Assembly (NCBI RefSeq): GCF_003610495.1
Contig: NZ_RAPK01000007.1
Location: 372,001 to 436,000, forward strand
DNA length: 64,000 nucleotides
Reading direction: 5' to 3'
From: Sinobaca qinghaiensis
Lineage (GTDB): Bacteria; Bacillota; Bacilli; Bacillales; Marinococcaceae
Shown here: positions 44,794-51,922 of the stretch, piece after piece
Numbering within the stretch: position 1 is the stretch's first letter
How the letters are laid out: each line of letters begins with the position of its first letter
Translations under genes and position numbers: made by a program
Notes under the pieces: generated by a model
The model's database searches: none
Seen by the model: the letters and a program-made list of their open reading frames with translations, nothing else
Told to the model about the DNA's origin: nothing

Positions 44794-45636
44794 ATGGGCC
44801 GCTTATTTCAATTTATGAAAACATTGACAAAAGAAATAATAGAGGACCGGGCAGCCGGACTCGCTGCTCAGCAGGCTTTTTTCTATTTGTTGTCGCTGTT
44901 CCCTATGATTATTCTTGTTTTGTCTATCCTTCCCTACCTTGAACTCGACGTAGACCAGATATTTGAACTGCTGAGCAGTGCGCTTCCTGCCGCTTTTCTA
45001 CAGCTTATTCAAGATAATGTCATTGATGTAATTACTACTCCACAGGGAGGGCTTCTCACCTTTGGTATTATAGGTACGATCTGGACTGCTTCGAACGGCG
45101 TCAATGCTTTTATCGAAGCCGCTAATACAGCTTTTAATCTGGAAGAAACCCGTTCTTTTATTGTTACCCGGCTGCTTTCTATCGTGCTGACAATTGCTCT
45201 CATTTTCGCTCTGGTAGTTACTTTAATTTTATCGGTATTCGGCAACCTTATTATTGAAACACTGACCAACTGGCTCAATATCGAGCAGGGCACCGCTTTA
45301 CTGCTGAATATCTTCAGATGGGCATTATTAATTATTATCATTTCCAGCGTACTTTCGTTTCTTTACTACTTTGCTACTTCTATGCGCTTTCCTCTGCGTC
45401 ATGTTATTCCCGGGGCACTTGTGGCCACTATCCTGTGGCAGCTTGTAAGCATCGGCTTCTCAGTCTACATTACCAATTTCAACAATTTTTCAGCTACCTA
45501 CGGCAGTCTGGGCGGTATCATTGTGCTTATGCTCTGGCTTTATTTAACCGGATTTATTTTCATTATCGGAGGCGAAGTGAACGCCATTTTGTACCGGCAC
45601 AGTAAACTTTTCCGCTCCGAGCGTTCTTTTTCCTAA
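44794..45636 (+). CDS. YihY/UPF0761 family membrane protein
   Basis: The 280-residue protein has six TM helices and the YihY signature: 'RAAGLAAQQAFFYLLSLFPM' at the N-terminus, 'GIIGTIWTASNGVNAFIEAAN' in the middle and 'LPLRH'-like 'FPLRHVIPGALVATILWQL'. B. subtilis YfkH is the nearest model. The family was once called ribonuclease BN in error, and its function is unsettled (envelope or export suggested). AAGGAG lies about ten bases before the ATG. Its stop overlaps the stop of the convergent Cys-rich gene by four bases. Confidence 0.9.
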   Translation: MGRLFQFMKTLTKEIIEDRAAGLAAQQAFFYLLSLFPMIILVLSILPYLELDVDQIFELLSSALPAAFLQLIQDNVIDVITTPQGGLLTFGIIGTIWTASNGVNAFIEAANTAFNLEETRSFIVTRLLSIVLTIALIFALVVTLILSVFGNLIIETLTNWLNIEQGTALLLNIFRWALLIIIISSVLSFLYYFATSMRFPLRHVIPGALVATILWQLVSIGFSVYITNFNNFSATYGSLGGIIVLMLWLYLTGFIFIIGGEVNAILYRHSKLFRSERSFS

Positions 45637-45818
45637 AAACTTTCTTCAGCTATTCGTTTTTTTATATCCTCCCGTGGATCCCAGCAGTTGAACTGGTAAT
45701 GCGGTTTTGTTTCAAATCCGAGACGAATGCAGCTTTTTATCGAAGGCTGCCCGGGCTCTTTTTCTATATGAAACCACCTGCACGTAGCACAGCAGTGATA
45801 TTTTTGTTCAGGGTTCAT
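45633..45818 (-). CDS. small Cys-rich protein, putative zinc-binding
   Basis: The 61-residue protein contains 'HCCATCRWFH' (CxxC with an extra Cys), a further Cys ('IKSCIRLGF') and 'FNCWDPRE'. Four suitably spaced Cys suggest a zinc or metal knot. I do not recognise a named family. ATG 45818 follows AAGGAG by eight bases. Its last codons overlap the end of the convergent YihY gene, with no terminator between them, so transcripts from both sides may run into each other. Confidence 0.65.
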   Translation of the reverse strand: MNPEQKYHCCATCRWFHIEKEPGQPSIKSCIRLGFETKPHYQFNCWDPREDIKKRIAEESF

Positions 45819-45844
45819 AGGCATTCTCCTTTTTTCACGTATGT

Positions 45845-45879
45845 AAAACCCCCGTGTTCCTTTTGAACGCGGGGGTTTT
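45845..45879. terminator. terminator of the small secreted protein gene
   Basis: AAAACCCCCG-GTTC pairs with GAAC-CGGGGGTTTT around one mismatch. Confidence 0.88.
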
Positions 45880-45885
45880 ATCCAT

Positions 45886-46080
45886 TTATAGTTTTTTCTT
45901 GGCAGAAGCAGATATTTCATCTTCTGAAATATCAACGTCTACTTCATAGGGCACATTTTCTGCTACCTGCTTTATATTCTTATCGTCATCATTTTCCAGA
46001 GCTGTTACTGTAGATGCTCCTGCTGCACTTGCTGCGCCGATTACGACAGCCAGGCCCAGAGCCGATATTGATTTAAGCAT
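45886..46080 (-). CDS. small secreted acidic protein
   Basis: The 64-residue precursor has an Ala-rich signal peptide (about 1-28, 'LAVVIGAASAAGASTVTA') and an acidic mature part of about 35 residues with a lysine-rich end. AGGAGAG lies six bases before the ATG. No domain is recognised. It forms its own unit with a terminator downstream. Confidence 0.65.
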   Translation of the reverse strand: MLKSISALGLAVVIGAASAAGASTVTALENDDDKNIKQVAENVPYEVDVDISEDEISASAKKKL

Positions 46081-46182
46081 GTTTTCTCTCCTATCCTTTT
46101 CTTATATGCTTTTACAATACCACATATTTTCAGGAGAAGAAGAGCTTACTTCTAAAAATACTATTACGTTTTCATGTCTGGA

Positions 46183-47364
46183 TCATTCTTCTATAATATT
46201 TATTTTTTCTGCTGCCTGCTTTGAACGTTGTTTTGCCTCTTCTACATCTGCTCCCAGGCTGATCGCCACAGCCATGCGCCGGCCCGGTTTTGTTTCAGGC
46301 TTTCCAAAAATACGCAGTTCGGTTTCCGGAATGAGAAGCGCTTCCTGTGCTCCTTCAATATGGTAATTTTTGGATTCTTTTTCGGCTTTTACTGCATAAG
46401 AGGCTCCCGCACGGTGAAATACAATATCTTCTACCGGCAGACCCAGAACGGCACGAACATGAAGCGCAAATTCTGATAAATGCTGGGTAGCAAGTGTAAC
46501 CATGCCTGTATCATGGGGCCGGGGCGATACTTCACTAAAATACACATGATCTTTTGTCAGGAAAAGCTCTACCCCAAACAAGCCATACCCTCCTAAAGCA
46601 GCCGTTACTTCAGATGCTATTTTTTTTGCCTGTTCCAGCTGAGCGGCCGGCATTGGGTGGGGCTGCCAGGATTGAATATAATCTCCATCTTTCTGTTCAT
46701 GGCCAATCGGTTCGCAGTAGGAAGTACCGGAAATAGACTGTACCGTCAATAAAGTAATCTCCGACTCAAAGGGAATAAATGATTCCACGATCACTCGATT
46801 TTTCTTTCCTCTTCCACTGCCTACTGCTTCCTGCCAGGACGTTTCTATATCTGCTTCAGAGCGGCATACGGTCTGACCTTTTCCTGAAGAACTCATCACC
46901 GGCTTAATTACGCACGGAGTACCGATTTCTTTTACTGCCGAAGCAAGTTCTTCTATGTTATCTGCAAATTGATAGGAAGCCGTAGGTATTTTAAGCTCTT
47001 CACTAGCCAGGCGGCGGATACCTTCGCGATCCATCGTCAAATGGGCGGCTCTTGCCGTCGGAATAACGCGGAACCCTTCTTCTTCTAGTTCTATCAATGC
47101 TTCTGTTGCTAACGCCTCAATCTCAGGAACAATATAGTCCGGCTTTTCCCAGCGGACAATTTCCTTTAGTTTGTCGGCTTCCAGCATATCAATCACATAA
47201 GAGCGATGTGCCGTCTGCATGGCCGGAGCTCCGTCATATCTGTCTACAGCAATTGTTTCTACGCCTAAACGCTGCGCCTCCATAATCACTTCTTTTCCAA
47301 GTTCACCAGACCCTAAAATCATTAATTTTATTCCTTTTTGTTGTAAAGGGGCACCTATATTCAT
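46183..47364 (-). CDS. purT: formate-dependent phosphoribosylglycinamide formyltransferase
   Basis: The 393-residue ATP-grasp enzyme has the N-terminal preATP fold 'LMILGSGELGKEVIMEAQRLG', 'YIVPEIEALATEAL', the ATP-grasp segment 'VIKPVMSSSGKGQ' and 'YFSEVSPRPHDTGMVTLATQ' (Mg and substrate residues). It makes formyl-GAR from GAR, formate and ATP, a folate-independent route in purine synthesis. GGGAGGA lies before the ATG at 47364. Two PurBox-like elements about 65-110 bases upstream suggest PurR control as for B. subtilis purT. Monocistronic. Confidence 0.95.
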   Translation of the reverse strand: MNIGAPLQQKGIKLMILGSGELGKEVIMEAQRLGVETIAVDRYDGAPAMQTAHRSYVIDMLEADKLKEIVRWEKPDYIVPEIEALATEALIELEEEGFRVIPTARAAHLTMDREGIRRLASEELKIPTASYQFADNIEELASAVKEIGTPCVIKPVMSSSGKGQTVCRSEADIETSWQEAVGSGRGKKNRVIVESFIPFESEITLLTVQSISGTSYCEPIGHEQKDGDYIQSWQPHPMPAAQLEQAKKIASEVTAALGGYGLFGVELFLTKDHVYFSEVSPRPHDTGMVTLATQHLSEFALHVRAVLGLPVEDIVFHRAGASYAVKAEKESKNYHIEGAQEALLIPETELRIFGKPETKPGRRMAVAISLGADVEEAKQRSKQAAEKINIIEE

Positions 47365-47428
47365 TTATTTCCTCCCAGAAATCGTAGTCCTTTTTATCTT
47401 ACAACCTCTCTTCCTCTATTTTCAACCT

Positions 47429-47472
47429 AAATACGAACAAAAATAAAAAAATATATATTAATATTCGTTTTT
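47429..47472. promoter_or_regulatory. pair of inverted PurBox-like sites upstream of purT
   Basis: 47429-47441 (core CGAAC) and 47460-47472 on the other strand (core CGAAT) each match AWWWCCGAACWWT at 11 of 13 positions. They face each other 18 bases apart, close to the 16-17-base spacing of B. subtilis PurR operators. Confidence 0.5.
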
Positions 47473-47506
47473 TATAATTTTGAATGTCTTTTCATCGTTG
47501 GAAAAT

Positions 47507-47551
47507 AAAAGCTGCCTGCAATGAAGTAAAAGACTCATTGCAGGCAGCTTT
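47507..47551 (-). terminator. terminator of the YsnF-like gene
   Basis: AAAGCTGCCTGCAATGA pairs perfectly with TCATTGCAGGCAGCTTT, loop GTAAAAGAC. Confidence 0.93.
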
Positions 47552-47560
47552 ATTTAACAA

Positions 47561-48502
47561 TTATTTATCTCTATTTTCAGGCTTAATGTTTTCTTCGCCT
47601 TCAATACGCGCTTCTTCACGCTTTACTTTTTCAGTCGTTTCTTCGGTTTCCTGATATTTTCTTTTACCTACAACGACTTCGTCTGTTACGACCGGTGTTT
47701 TCTTAATTTCAATTTGTTCTTCTACTACAGGTACACGAATTTCTTCAGATCCCTCCGAAAACTCTCCGATTTTTGTTCCTGTAACATCCTGATCTTCTTC
47801 CGAAACTGCACGTCTTTCAATATATACTTCTTCACGCTGGACTGGTACTTTTATCGTTTTTTCTACTTCTACTACTTCTTTTCTAACTTCTACTTCGCCT
47901 TTTTCTACTTTTTTCTTGCTTACATCAAGTTTTTCTTCGTGCAGGCGGAGAGCCTGCTGTTCTTCTGTTTCTGCATCTGCCTCCCGTTTAGTCGAGGTAC
48001 TTTCTTTTTCCGGTGGCTGACTATCGGCTGAAGCTTTGCTTTCGGACGAAACCGCTCTTAAAGAAGGGGCTCTTTTTTCCGCTGCGTGCACCTCTTTTTC
48101 TTCCGCAGAAGAGGCAGTAGCCGTATGTTCTGTATAACTTCTGGACGTAACGGCTGTGCCTTCGTGAGCCACGACAATAATGCTGCCTTCCCTGATATCT
48201 GCGTCATATTTGTCAGCTTCTTCTTCTGTCAGGCCAAGACGAATTAAGGTAACATCTGACTGCTCTTTCTGCTGTTCAGGAGAGAGGGCTTCTTTTAAGT
48301 TTTCTACAAGTCCTCTGCTGCTTTCGTTTGTATGTTCTAAATGGATGTGCGTTCCCGTTTCTTTTGAAAGATAGGCCGCGCTTTCCTTATTGTTCAGCAC
48401 AATAGAAATATCATTCGCTTCGAGACCTTGTTCTCTGAGCCCCGCTACCGCTCCAATCACCTGTTGTTCGTTTTGGTAAGATCCAATTACTCTTGTTTCC
48501 AT
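47561..48502 (-). CDS. YsnF-like general stress protein (YflT and DUF2382 domains)
   Basis: The 313-residue protein has an N-terminal YflT/GSP17M-like domain (about 1-115; 'METRVIGSYQNEQQVIGAV', 'SIIVVAHEG'), a long charged linker and a C-terminal DUF2382 domain (about 195-310) with repeated 'R-EEV-IE-K' strands such as 'VPVQREEVYIERRAV' and 'VPVVEEQIEIKKTPV'. B. subtilis YsnF has this layout and belongs to the sigma-B general stress regulon. GGAGG lies nine bases before the ATG. A sigma-B-like promoter lies upstream. Molecular function unknown. Confidence 0.87.
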   Translation of the reverse strand: METRVIGSYQNEQQVIGAVAGLREQGLEANDISIVLNNKESAAYLSKETGTHIHLEHTNESSRGLVENLKEALSPEQQKEQSDVTLIRLGLTEEEADKYDADIREGSIIVVAHEGTAVTSRSYTEHTATASSAEEKEVHAAEKRAPSLRAVSSESKASADSQPPEKESTSTKREADAETEEQQALRLHEEKLDVSKKKVEKGEVEVRKEVVEVEKTIKVPVQREEVYIERRAVSEEDQDVTGTKIGEFSEGSEEIRVPVVEEQIEIKKTPVVTDEVVVGKRKYQETEETTEKVKREEARIEGEENIKPENRDK

Positions 48503-48568
48503 TTTATAAAACCTCCATTTAATGTAGGTACCTGTTTATTCCTTTTCATGCATTACGTTATGCTTCAC

Positions 48569-48593
48569 GTTCCCCTCCTCCGCTTTTTGAAAC
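48569..48593 (-). promoter_or_regulatory. candidate sigma-B promoter of the YsnF-like gene
   Basis: GTTTCA (48593-48588) and GGGAAC (48574-48569) are 13 bases apart on the minus strand, near the GTTTAA-N13/15-GGGTAT consensus. Confidence 0.4.
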
Positions 48594-48676
48594 TGATTTA
48601 TCCTGCATATTAATAAACTCGAGACAAAAGACTACGGCATTTGGAAACAATCTCTATCCAACGGCCCAGACCGACA

Positions 48677-48708
48677 TAAAAAGATTCCCCCTGCTGTAGG
48701 GAGAATCT
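48677..48708 (-). terminator. terminator of the OsmC-family gene
   Basis: AGATTC-CCCT pairs with AGGG-GAATCT around one mismatch, U-tract on the minus strand. It lies 10 bases beyond the TAA at 48718, which supports that TAA, not the UGA, as the real gene end. Confidence 0.85.
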
Positions 48709-48717
48709 GCACAGCTT

Positions 48718-49182
48718 TTATTCTTCTGTTATTTCCCATGTATAGTTAAAATCAACGCATCCATTTAATGTCTGGGCTACCGGGCAGCCTTTATCAAATA
48801 CACGGAGTGCTCTTTCCGCCGGTTCTTTTTTACCTGCAGGAATGCTCAGCTCAAAGTGAACATCAATTTTTGTTATTTTCAGGACACCTTCTGGAGCTTC
48901 AATTGTTCCTTTAGCGACAGCTTTTAATTTATTTGGATAAGGCGGTATGCCGCGCGCATCCAGCGCGCCGGATAATGTTCCGGTTAGTCAGCCGCCCGCT
49001 GAAGCAACAATGTGATCCAAAGTGGAAGGATATTCGGTTTCGGGTGAAACACCGTAGAATTCCTTTACTCCGCCGTGCACCCCGTAGTTGAAAGGCTCTT
49101 CAAATCCTTTAATGTACGCCATGCGGTGGGGCGGTTCATGCTGTTCAATAGTAATGGTTGTTAATTCAATTGGTTTACTCAT
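48718..49182 (-). CDS. OsmC family protein, probable selenoprotein (in-frame UGA at codon 65)
   Basis: Reading UGA (48990-48988) as selenocysteine gives an uninterrupted 154-residue OsmC/Ohr-type protein. The first half has 'MSKPIELTTITIEQHEPP', 'YGVHGGVKEFYGVSPETEYP' and 'STLDHIVASAGG'; the UGA follows, then 'LTGTLSGALDARGIPPYP' and the second conserved cysteine Cys133 in 'KGCPVAQTLNGC'. In the family the residue after 'AGG' is the peroxidatic cysteine, so selenocysteine replaces exactly the catalytic thiol. AGGAGG precedes the ATG, and a terminator follows the TAA. A GC-rich hairpin begins 16 nt after the UGA. Without Sec insertion the product would be a useless 64-residue fragment. The alternative is a recent Cys-to-stop mutation. 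The sel genes needed are not in this window. Confidence 0.75.
48950..48971 (-). other. putative bacterial SECIS hairpin
   Basis: In the mRNA, CCG-G-CGCGC (48971-48963, one bulged G) pairs with GCGCG-CGG (48957-48950), closing the loop UGGAU. The loop begins 26 nt after the UGA and has G in its second position, within the described limits for bacterial SECIS elements (loop about 16-37 nt from UGA, a G among the first two loop bases). Apart from the loop, every base of the 22 is G or C, in striking contrast with the surrounding gene. Confidence 0.65.
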
Positions 49183-49273
49183 TCATCACCCTCCTGAATA
49201 GTATTTATAATTCTCCATTCCCATTTTATAATTCTTTTAAGCATAGTCTCTTTTTTCTGATATTAAATTAGTT

Positions 49274-49299
49274 TATACTTTTATTCGAACAAATGTTCT
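49274..49299 (+). promoter_or_regulatory. LexA (SOS) box over the Y-family polymerase promoter
   Basis: CGAAC-AAAT-GTTCT (49286-49299) matches the Bacillus LexA consensus CGAACN4GTTCG at 9 of 10 positions. It starts six bases after a TATACT -10 (49274-49279), covering the transcription start. Confidence 0.8.
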
Positions 49300-49328
49300 A
49301 TTTTACATCAGGAAAAGAGGTGGCCGCT

Positions 49329-50555
49329 GTGGAGAACCGGATCATCTTCTTAATCGATATGCAGTCTTTTTATGCCAACCTGGAAAAACTGGCCCACCCT
49401 CTACTAACAGACAAGCCTGTTGTTGTAGCGGGAGACCCTTCTATTCGAAGCGGTGTTATTTTAGCCGCATGCCCAACGGCAAAATCGTATGGAATTCAAA
49501 CTGCCGAACCAATCTGGCAGGCGCAGAATAAATGCCCGCATGTACATATACTTAAGCCTCATATGCAGTTTTATGTAAATGTGTCTGTTACTATATCCAG
49601 TTTTCTGGAACAATACAGCGCAGCAGTAGAACCCTACAGCATTGATGAGGTTTTTCTGGAACTTCCCGCCATGGAGCAAGGGAAGGCGGAACAGCTCGCC
49701 CAGCACATCAAACAGCGCCTGCTCCGGGAAATCGGCGTTCAGGCCCGTATCGGTATCGGCACGACAAAAGTGTATGCAAAAATGGCCTGCGATCATTTCG
49801 CTAAAGAAAGCAGAACGGGCACGGCTGTCCTCAATGATGCTAATGCCGCCGAGCTGCTTTGGCCTCTTCCTATAGGCAGGCTTTTCAGCGTGGGGAACCG
49901 GATGGAGACCCACCTTCTTAATATGGGAATCCGGACCATCGGCCAGCTGGCCCGGCATCCGCTTTATGATTTGAAGAAAAGATGGGGTATTAACGGAGAG
50001 CTGCTCTGGCAGACAGCCCGGGGGTATGATACTTCCCCTGTTTCTCCTTCTACACATCAAAAACGAAAATCCATCGGCCACCATATGACCCTGCCTCGTG
50101 ATTATTATCACTGGTCGGAAATCAAAGTAGTACTGCGGGAGCTGAGCGAAGAGGTGAGCAGAAGGAGCCGGCAGCATACCTCTCTCGGCCAGGTCGTCAG
50201 TATAGGAGCAGTCGGGCAGGAATATGGATTTAAGCGTTCCTTCCATCGTCAGCAGCGTCTCTTTGAACCAACAAACAGCGGCAGAGTTATTTTTGAAACA
50301 GCTTCTGCTTTATTTAAAGAATACTGGGATGGTACCCCAATTCGAAGCCTGGGAATTTCTCTAAGTTCCCTTCAGCCGGCTCATTATAAACAACTAAGTT
50401 TATTTGACACCGATGAGGACCTGGATTCTCTTTATCACACCATTGACCAGCTTAAGGATAAGTATGGAATGGACGCCGTGCTCCATGCTTCTTCTCTTTC
50501 TCCTGCAGGACAGGCGATGATAAGGGCTAAGAAAATCGGCGGTCATTACAAATAA
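49329..50555 (+). CDS. Y-family DNA polymerase (PolY2 / UvrX type)
   Basis: The 408-residue translesion polymerase has 'FLIDMQSFYANLEK' (first metal Asp), 'PYSIDEVFLEL' (SIDE catalytic pair), 'RIGIGTTKVYAKMACDHFAK', the helix-hairpin-helix thumb and a little-finger domain. 'QLSLFDTDED' near the end is a QLxLF-type beta-clamp binding motif. It is closer in size to B. subtilis YqjW (PolY2) than to PolY1. The start is GTG 49329 after GAGGTGG; an ATG at 49293 lies within the LexA box and has no site. The LexA box shows it is DNA-damage inducible. A 48-residue basic protein is encoded just downstream. Confidence 0.92.
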   Translation: MENRIIFLIDMQSFYANLEKLAHPLLTDKPVVVAGDPSIRSGVILAACPTAKSYGIQTAEPIWQAQNKCPHVHILKPHMQFYVNVSVTISSFLEQYSAAVEPYSIDEVFLELPAMEQGKAEQLAQHIKQRLLREIGVQARIGIGTTKVYAKMACDHFAKESRTGTAVLNDANAAELLWPLPIGRLFSVGNRMETHLLNMGIRTIGQLARHPLYDLKKRWGINGELLWQTARGYDTSPVSPSTHQKRKSIGHHMTLPRDYYHWSEIKVVLRELSEEVSRRSRQHTSLGQVVSIGAVGQEYGFKRSFHRQQRLFEPTNSGRVIFETASALFKEYWDGTPIRSLGISLSSLQPAHYKQLSLFDTDEDLDSLYHTIDQLKDKYGMDAVLHASSLSPAGQAMIRAKKIGGHYK

Positions 50556-50617
50556 TTTTGTTTCTTCTATTATAAATAGTGGTATAAGTAACCATTGGTT
50601 ATTAAGGAGGGATAGGA

Positions 50618-50764
50618 TTGAATAAGCTGAGCCGTTTGTTTTTCAAAGCTTCAAGAACGATGGGGGATGCCCAGGCCGTCCGTAACGGTACTATCGGAAA
50701 AAGGCTGGCCCGTCGTGTCCTCGGAAGACAAGCCGGGAAATTGATTCGGAAAATCATCCGCTGA
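50618..50764 (+). CDS. small basic hypothetical protein (48 residues)
   Basis: It starts with TTG 50618 directly after GGAGGGATAGGA and encodes a highly basic helical protein (MNKLSRLFFKASRT..., with R/K clusters 'GKRLARRVLGRQ' and 'KLIRKIIR'). The net charge is strongly positive, suggesting nucleic-acid or membrane binding. It lies 62 bases after the SOS polymerase with no terminator between, so it may be part of the LexA-controlled unit. No family recognised. Confidence 0.6.
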   Translation: MNKLSRLFFKASRTMGDAQAVRNGTIGKRLARRVLGRQAGKLIRKIIR

Positions 50765-50829
50765 TATGCTTTCCCTCTTCATTTAATACTGAACGTTTCA
50801 ACCGATTTAAAAGAGCCGTCTCTCTCCAT

Positions 50830-50857
50830 AAAAAAAGCCAGGCATCTGCCTGGCTTT
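50830..50857 (-). terminator. terminator of the SufT-like gene
   Basis: AAAGCCAGGCA pairs with TGCCTGGCTTT; seven U follow on the minus strand. Confidence 0.88.
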
Positions 50858-50867
50858 GGTTTATTTG

Positions 50868-51200
50868 TTACGACTCGTGTACACCTAAAGCAATTTTTGC
50901 ATAGCGTGACATCATACTCTTATCCCACTGCGGGCTCCATACAATATCTACTTCAACTTCTTTAATTTCCCCAAACTCCTGCAGCTCCTCTAATGAGCTT
51001 TTTATATCGCTCACTATCGTTGCTGCAAGCGGGCATCCCATCGCAGTAAGCGTCATGGTAATCTTAACGTTATCTGCATCATCAATATCTACGTTGTATA
51101 TTAAGCCCAGATTGACTATATCAATATCAAGTTCAGGGTCAATAACGTTTTCGAGCTCCGCATACACGCGGTCAATCATTTCTTGTTTTTCATCCGTCAT
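50868..51200 (-). CDS. MIP18/DUF59 family Fe-S assembly factor (YitW/SufT-like)
   Basis: The 110-residue protein has the DUF59 core: 'VIDPELDIDIVNLGLIYNV' and 'MTLTAMGCPLA' with the conserved Cys, ending 'VDIVWSPQWDKSMMS'. Family members (SufT, PaaD, YitW) help maturation of Fe-S proteins or load clusters. AGGAGG lies eight bases before the ATG. Monocistronic here; the suf operon is not in the window. Confidence 0.92.
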   Translation of the reverse strand: MTDEKQEMIDRVYAELENVIDPELDIDIVNLGLIYNVDIDDADNVKITMTLTAMGCPLAATIVSDIKSSLEELQEFGEIKEVEVDIVWSPQWDKSMMSRYAKIALGVHES

Positions 51201-51388
51201 GTTATCTACCTCCTGTTCTTTCTATGAAAAGTATAACAAAATCCGGCCAAATAGAACAAATTCCTGATTTTTAACAGTGGATAACTGTTCAATACCTGCT
51301 TATTTATAGTATACTTCATCATGTACTTTGCAAGCGTACATTTGTATTTCATAGATCTTATTCGTTAATGAAAGGAGAACAAACCAGC

Positions 51389-51772
51389 ATGCTGCTATGG
51401 ATTACTGCTATTATCCTTGGCCTGGCGGCCGCTTACATGTTATCAACACGATGGATTCCCGCCGGCGGGGCATCATGCACCGATCTTCCGGAAAAGGCTC
51501 TTCTTTCAGAGGATACATCAGTATTAGACATTCGTGAATACCTGGACGTTGATCATAATCCGTTACCTGGAGCACAAGTTCTTCCCTATCCTTATTTAAA
51601 AAGGTATCTGCACACTATTGAAAAGCAGCATGTTTTTCTAATAGCACCGGACAAGGTATCGAAAAACTTAGCTATCCGAATGCTGCGCAGAAATAATATA
51701 CAGGTGGCACACTATACCATTGTAGAGCGCAGTTCGCATGGAGGGCAGCCATTAAAAGCTCCATGTAATTAA
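51389..51772 (+). CDS. membrane-anchored rhodanese-like protein lacking the catalytic Cys
   Basis: The 127-residue protein has one N-terminal TM helix ('LLWITAIILGLAAAYML') followed by a rhodanese-like domain ('SVLDIREYLDVDHNPLPGA', 'HVFLIAPDKVSKNLAIRML', 'NNIQVAHYTI'). Where active rhodaneses have Cys in the loop after the central strand, this one has 'APDKVSKN', so sulfur transfer is unlikely. AAAGGAG lies about 12 bases upstream of ATG 51389. A TATACT -10 is at 51310-51315. Confidence 0.72.
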   Translation: MLLWITAIILGLAAAYMLSTRWIPAGGASCTDLPEKALLSEDTSVLDIREYLDVDHNPLPGAQVLPYPYLKRYLHTIEKQHVFLIAPDKVSKNLAIRMLRRNNIQVAHYTIVERSSHGGQPLKAPCN

Positions 51773-51836
51773 TGTCACCTATATTTTTCCAATAGAAAGC
51801 AGCTACTCATTCAGTTGTTTTCTTTTTTCATGTGTA

Positions 51837-51854
51837 AATGAATAGCTGTTCATT
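51837..51854. promoter_or_regulatory. inverted repeat upstream of the acyl-CoA ligase
   Basis: AATGAA and TTCATT flank TAGCTG, a 6+6 base inverted repeat about 30 bases ahead of a TATACT -10 (51884-51889). It does not align centre-to-centre with the FadR consensus; a possible operator of an unknown regulator. Confidence 0.3.
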
Positions 51855-51922
51855 ATTCTCTACCTTTCTTTTAGTTATTCTAGTATACTTGCATTAATTC
51901 AACCTAAAGGAGGCCGCACGAT

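Noticed and set aside
48988-49182. Treating the OsmC-family frame as a 64-residue complete protein or a pseudogene
   Set aside because: The same frame continues for 89 codons with family-specific residues, normal codon pattern and no other lesion, and ends just before a terminator. A single UGA at the catalytic position with a following hairpin fits recoding better than decay.
51837-51854. FadR operator upstream of the acyl-CoA ligase
   Set aside because: The TGAA...TTCA arms are spaced differently from TGAATGANTANTCATTCA and do not align around the same centre.
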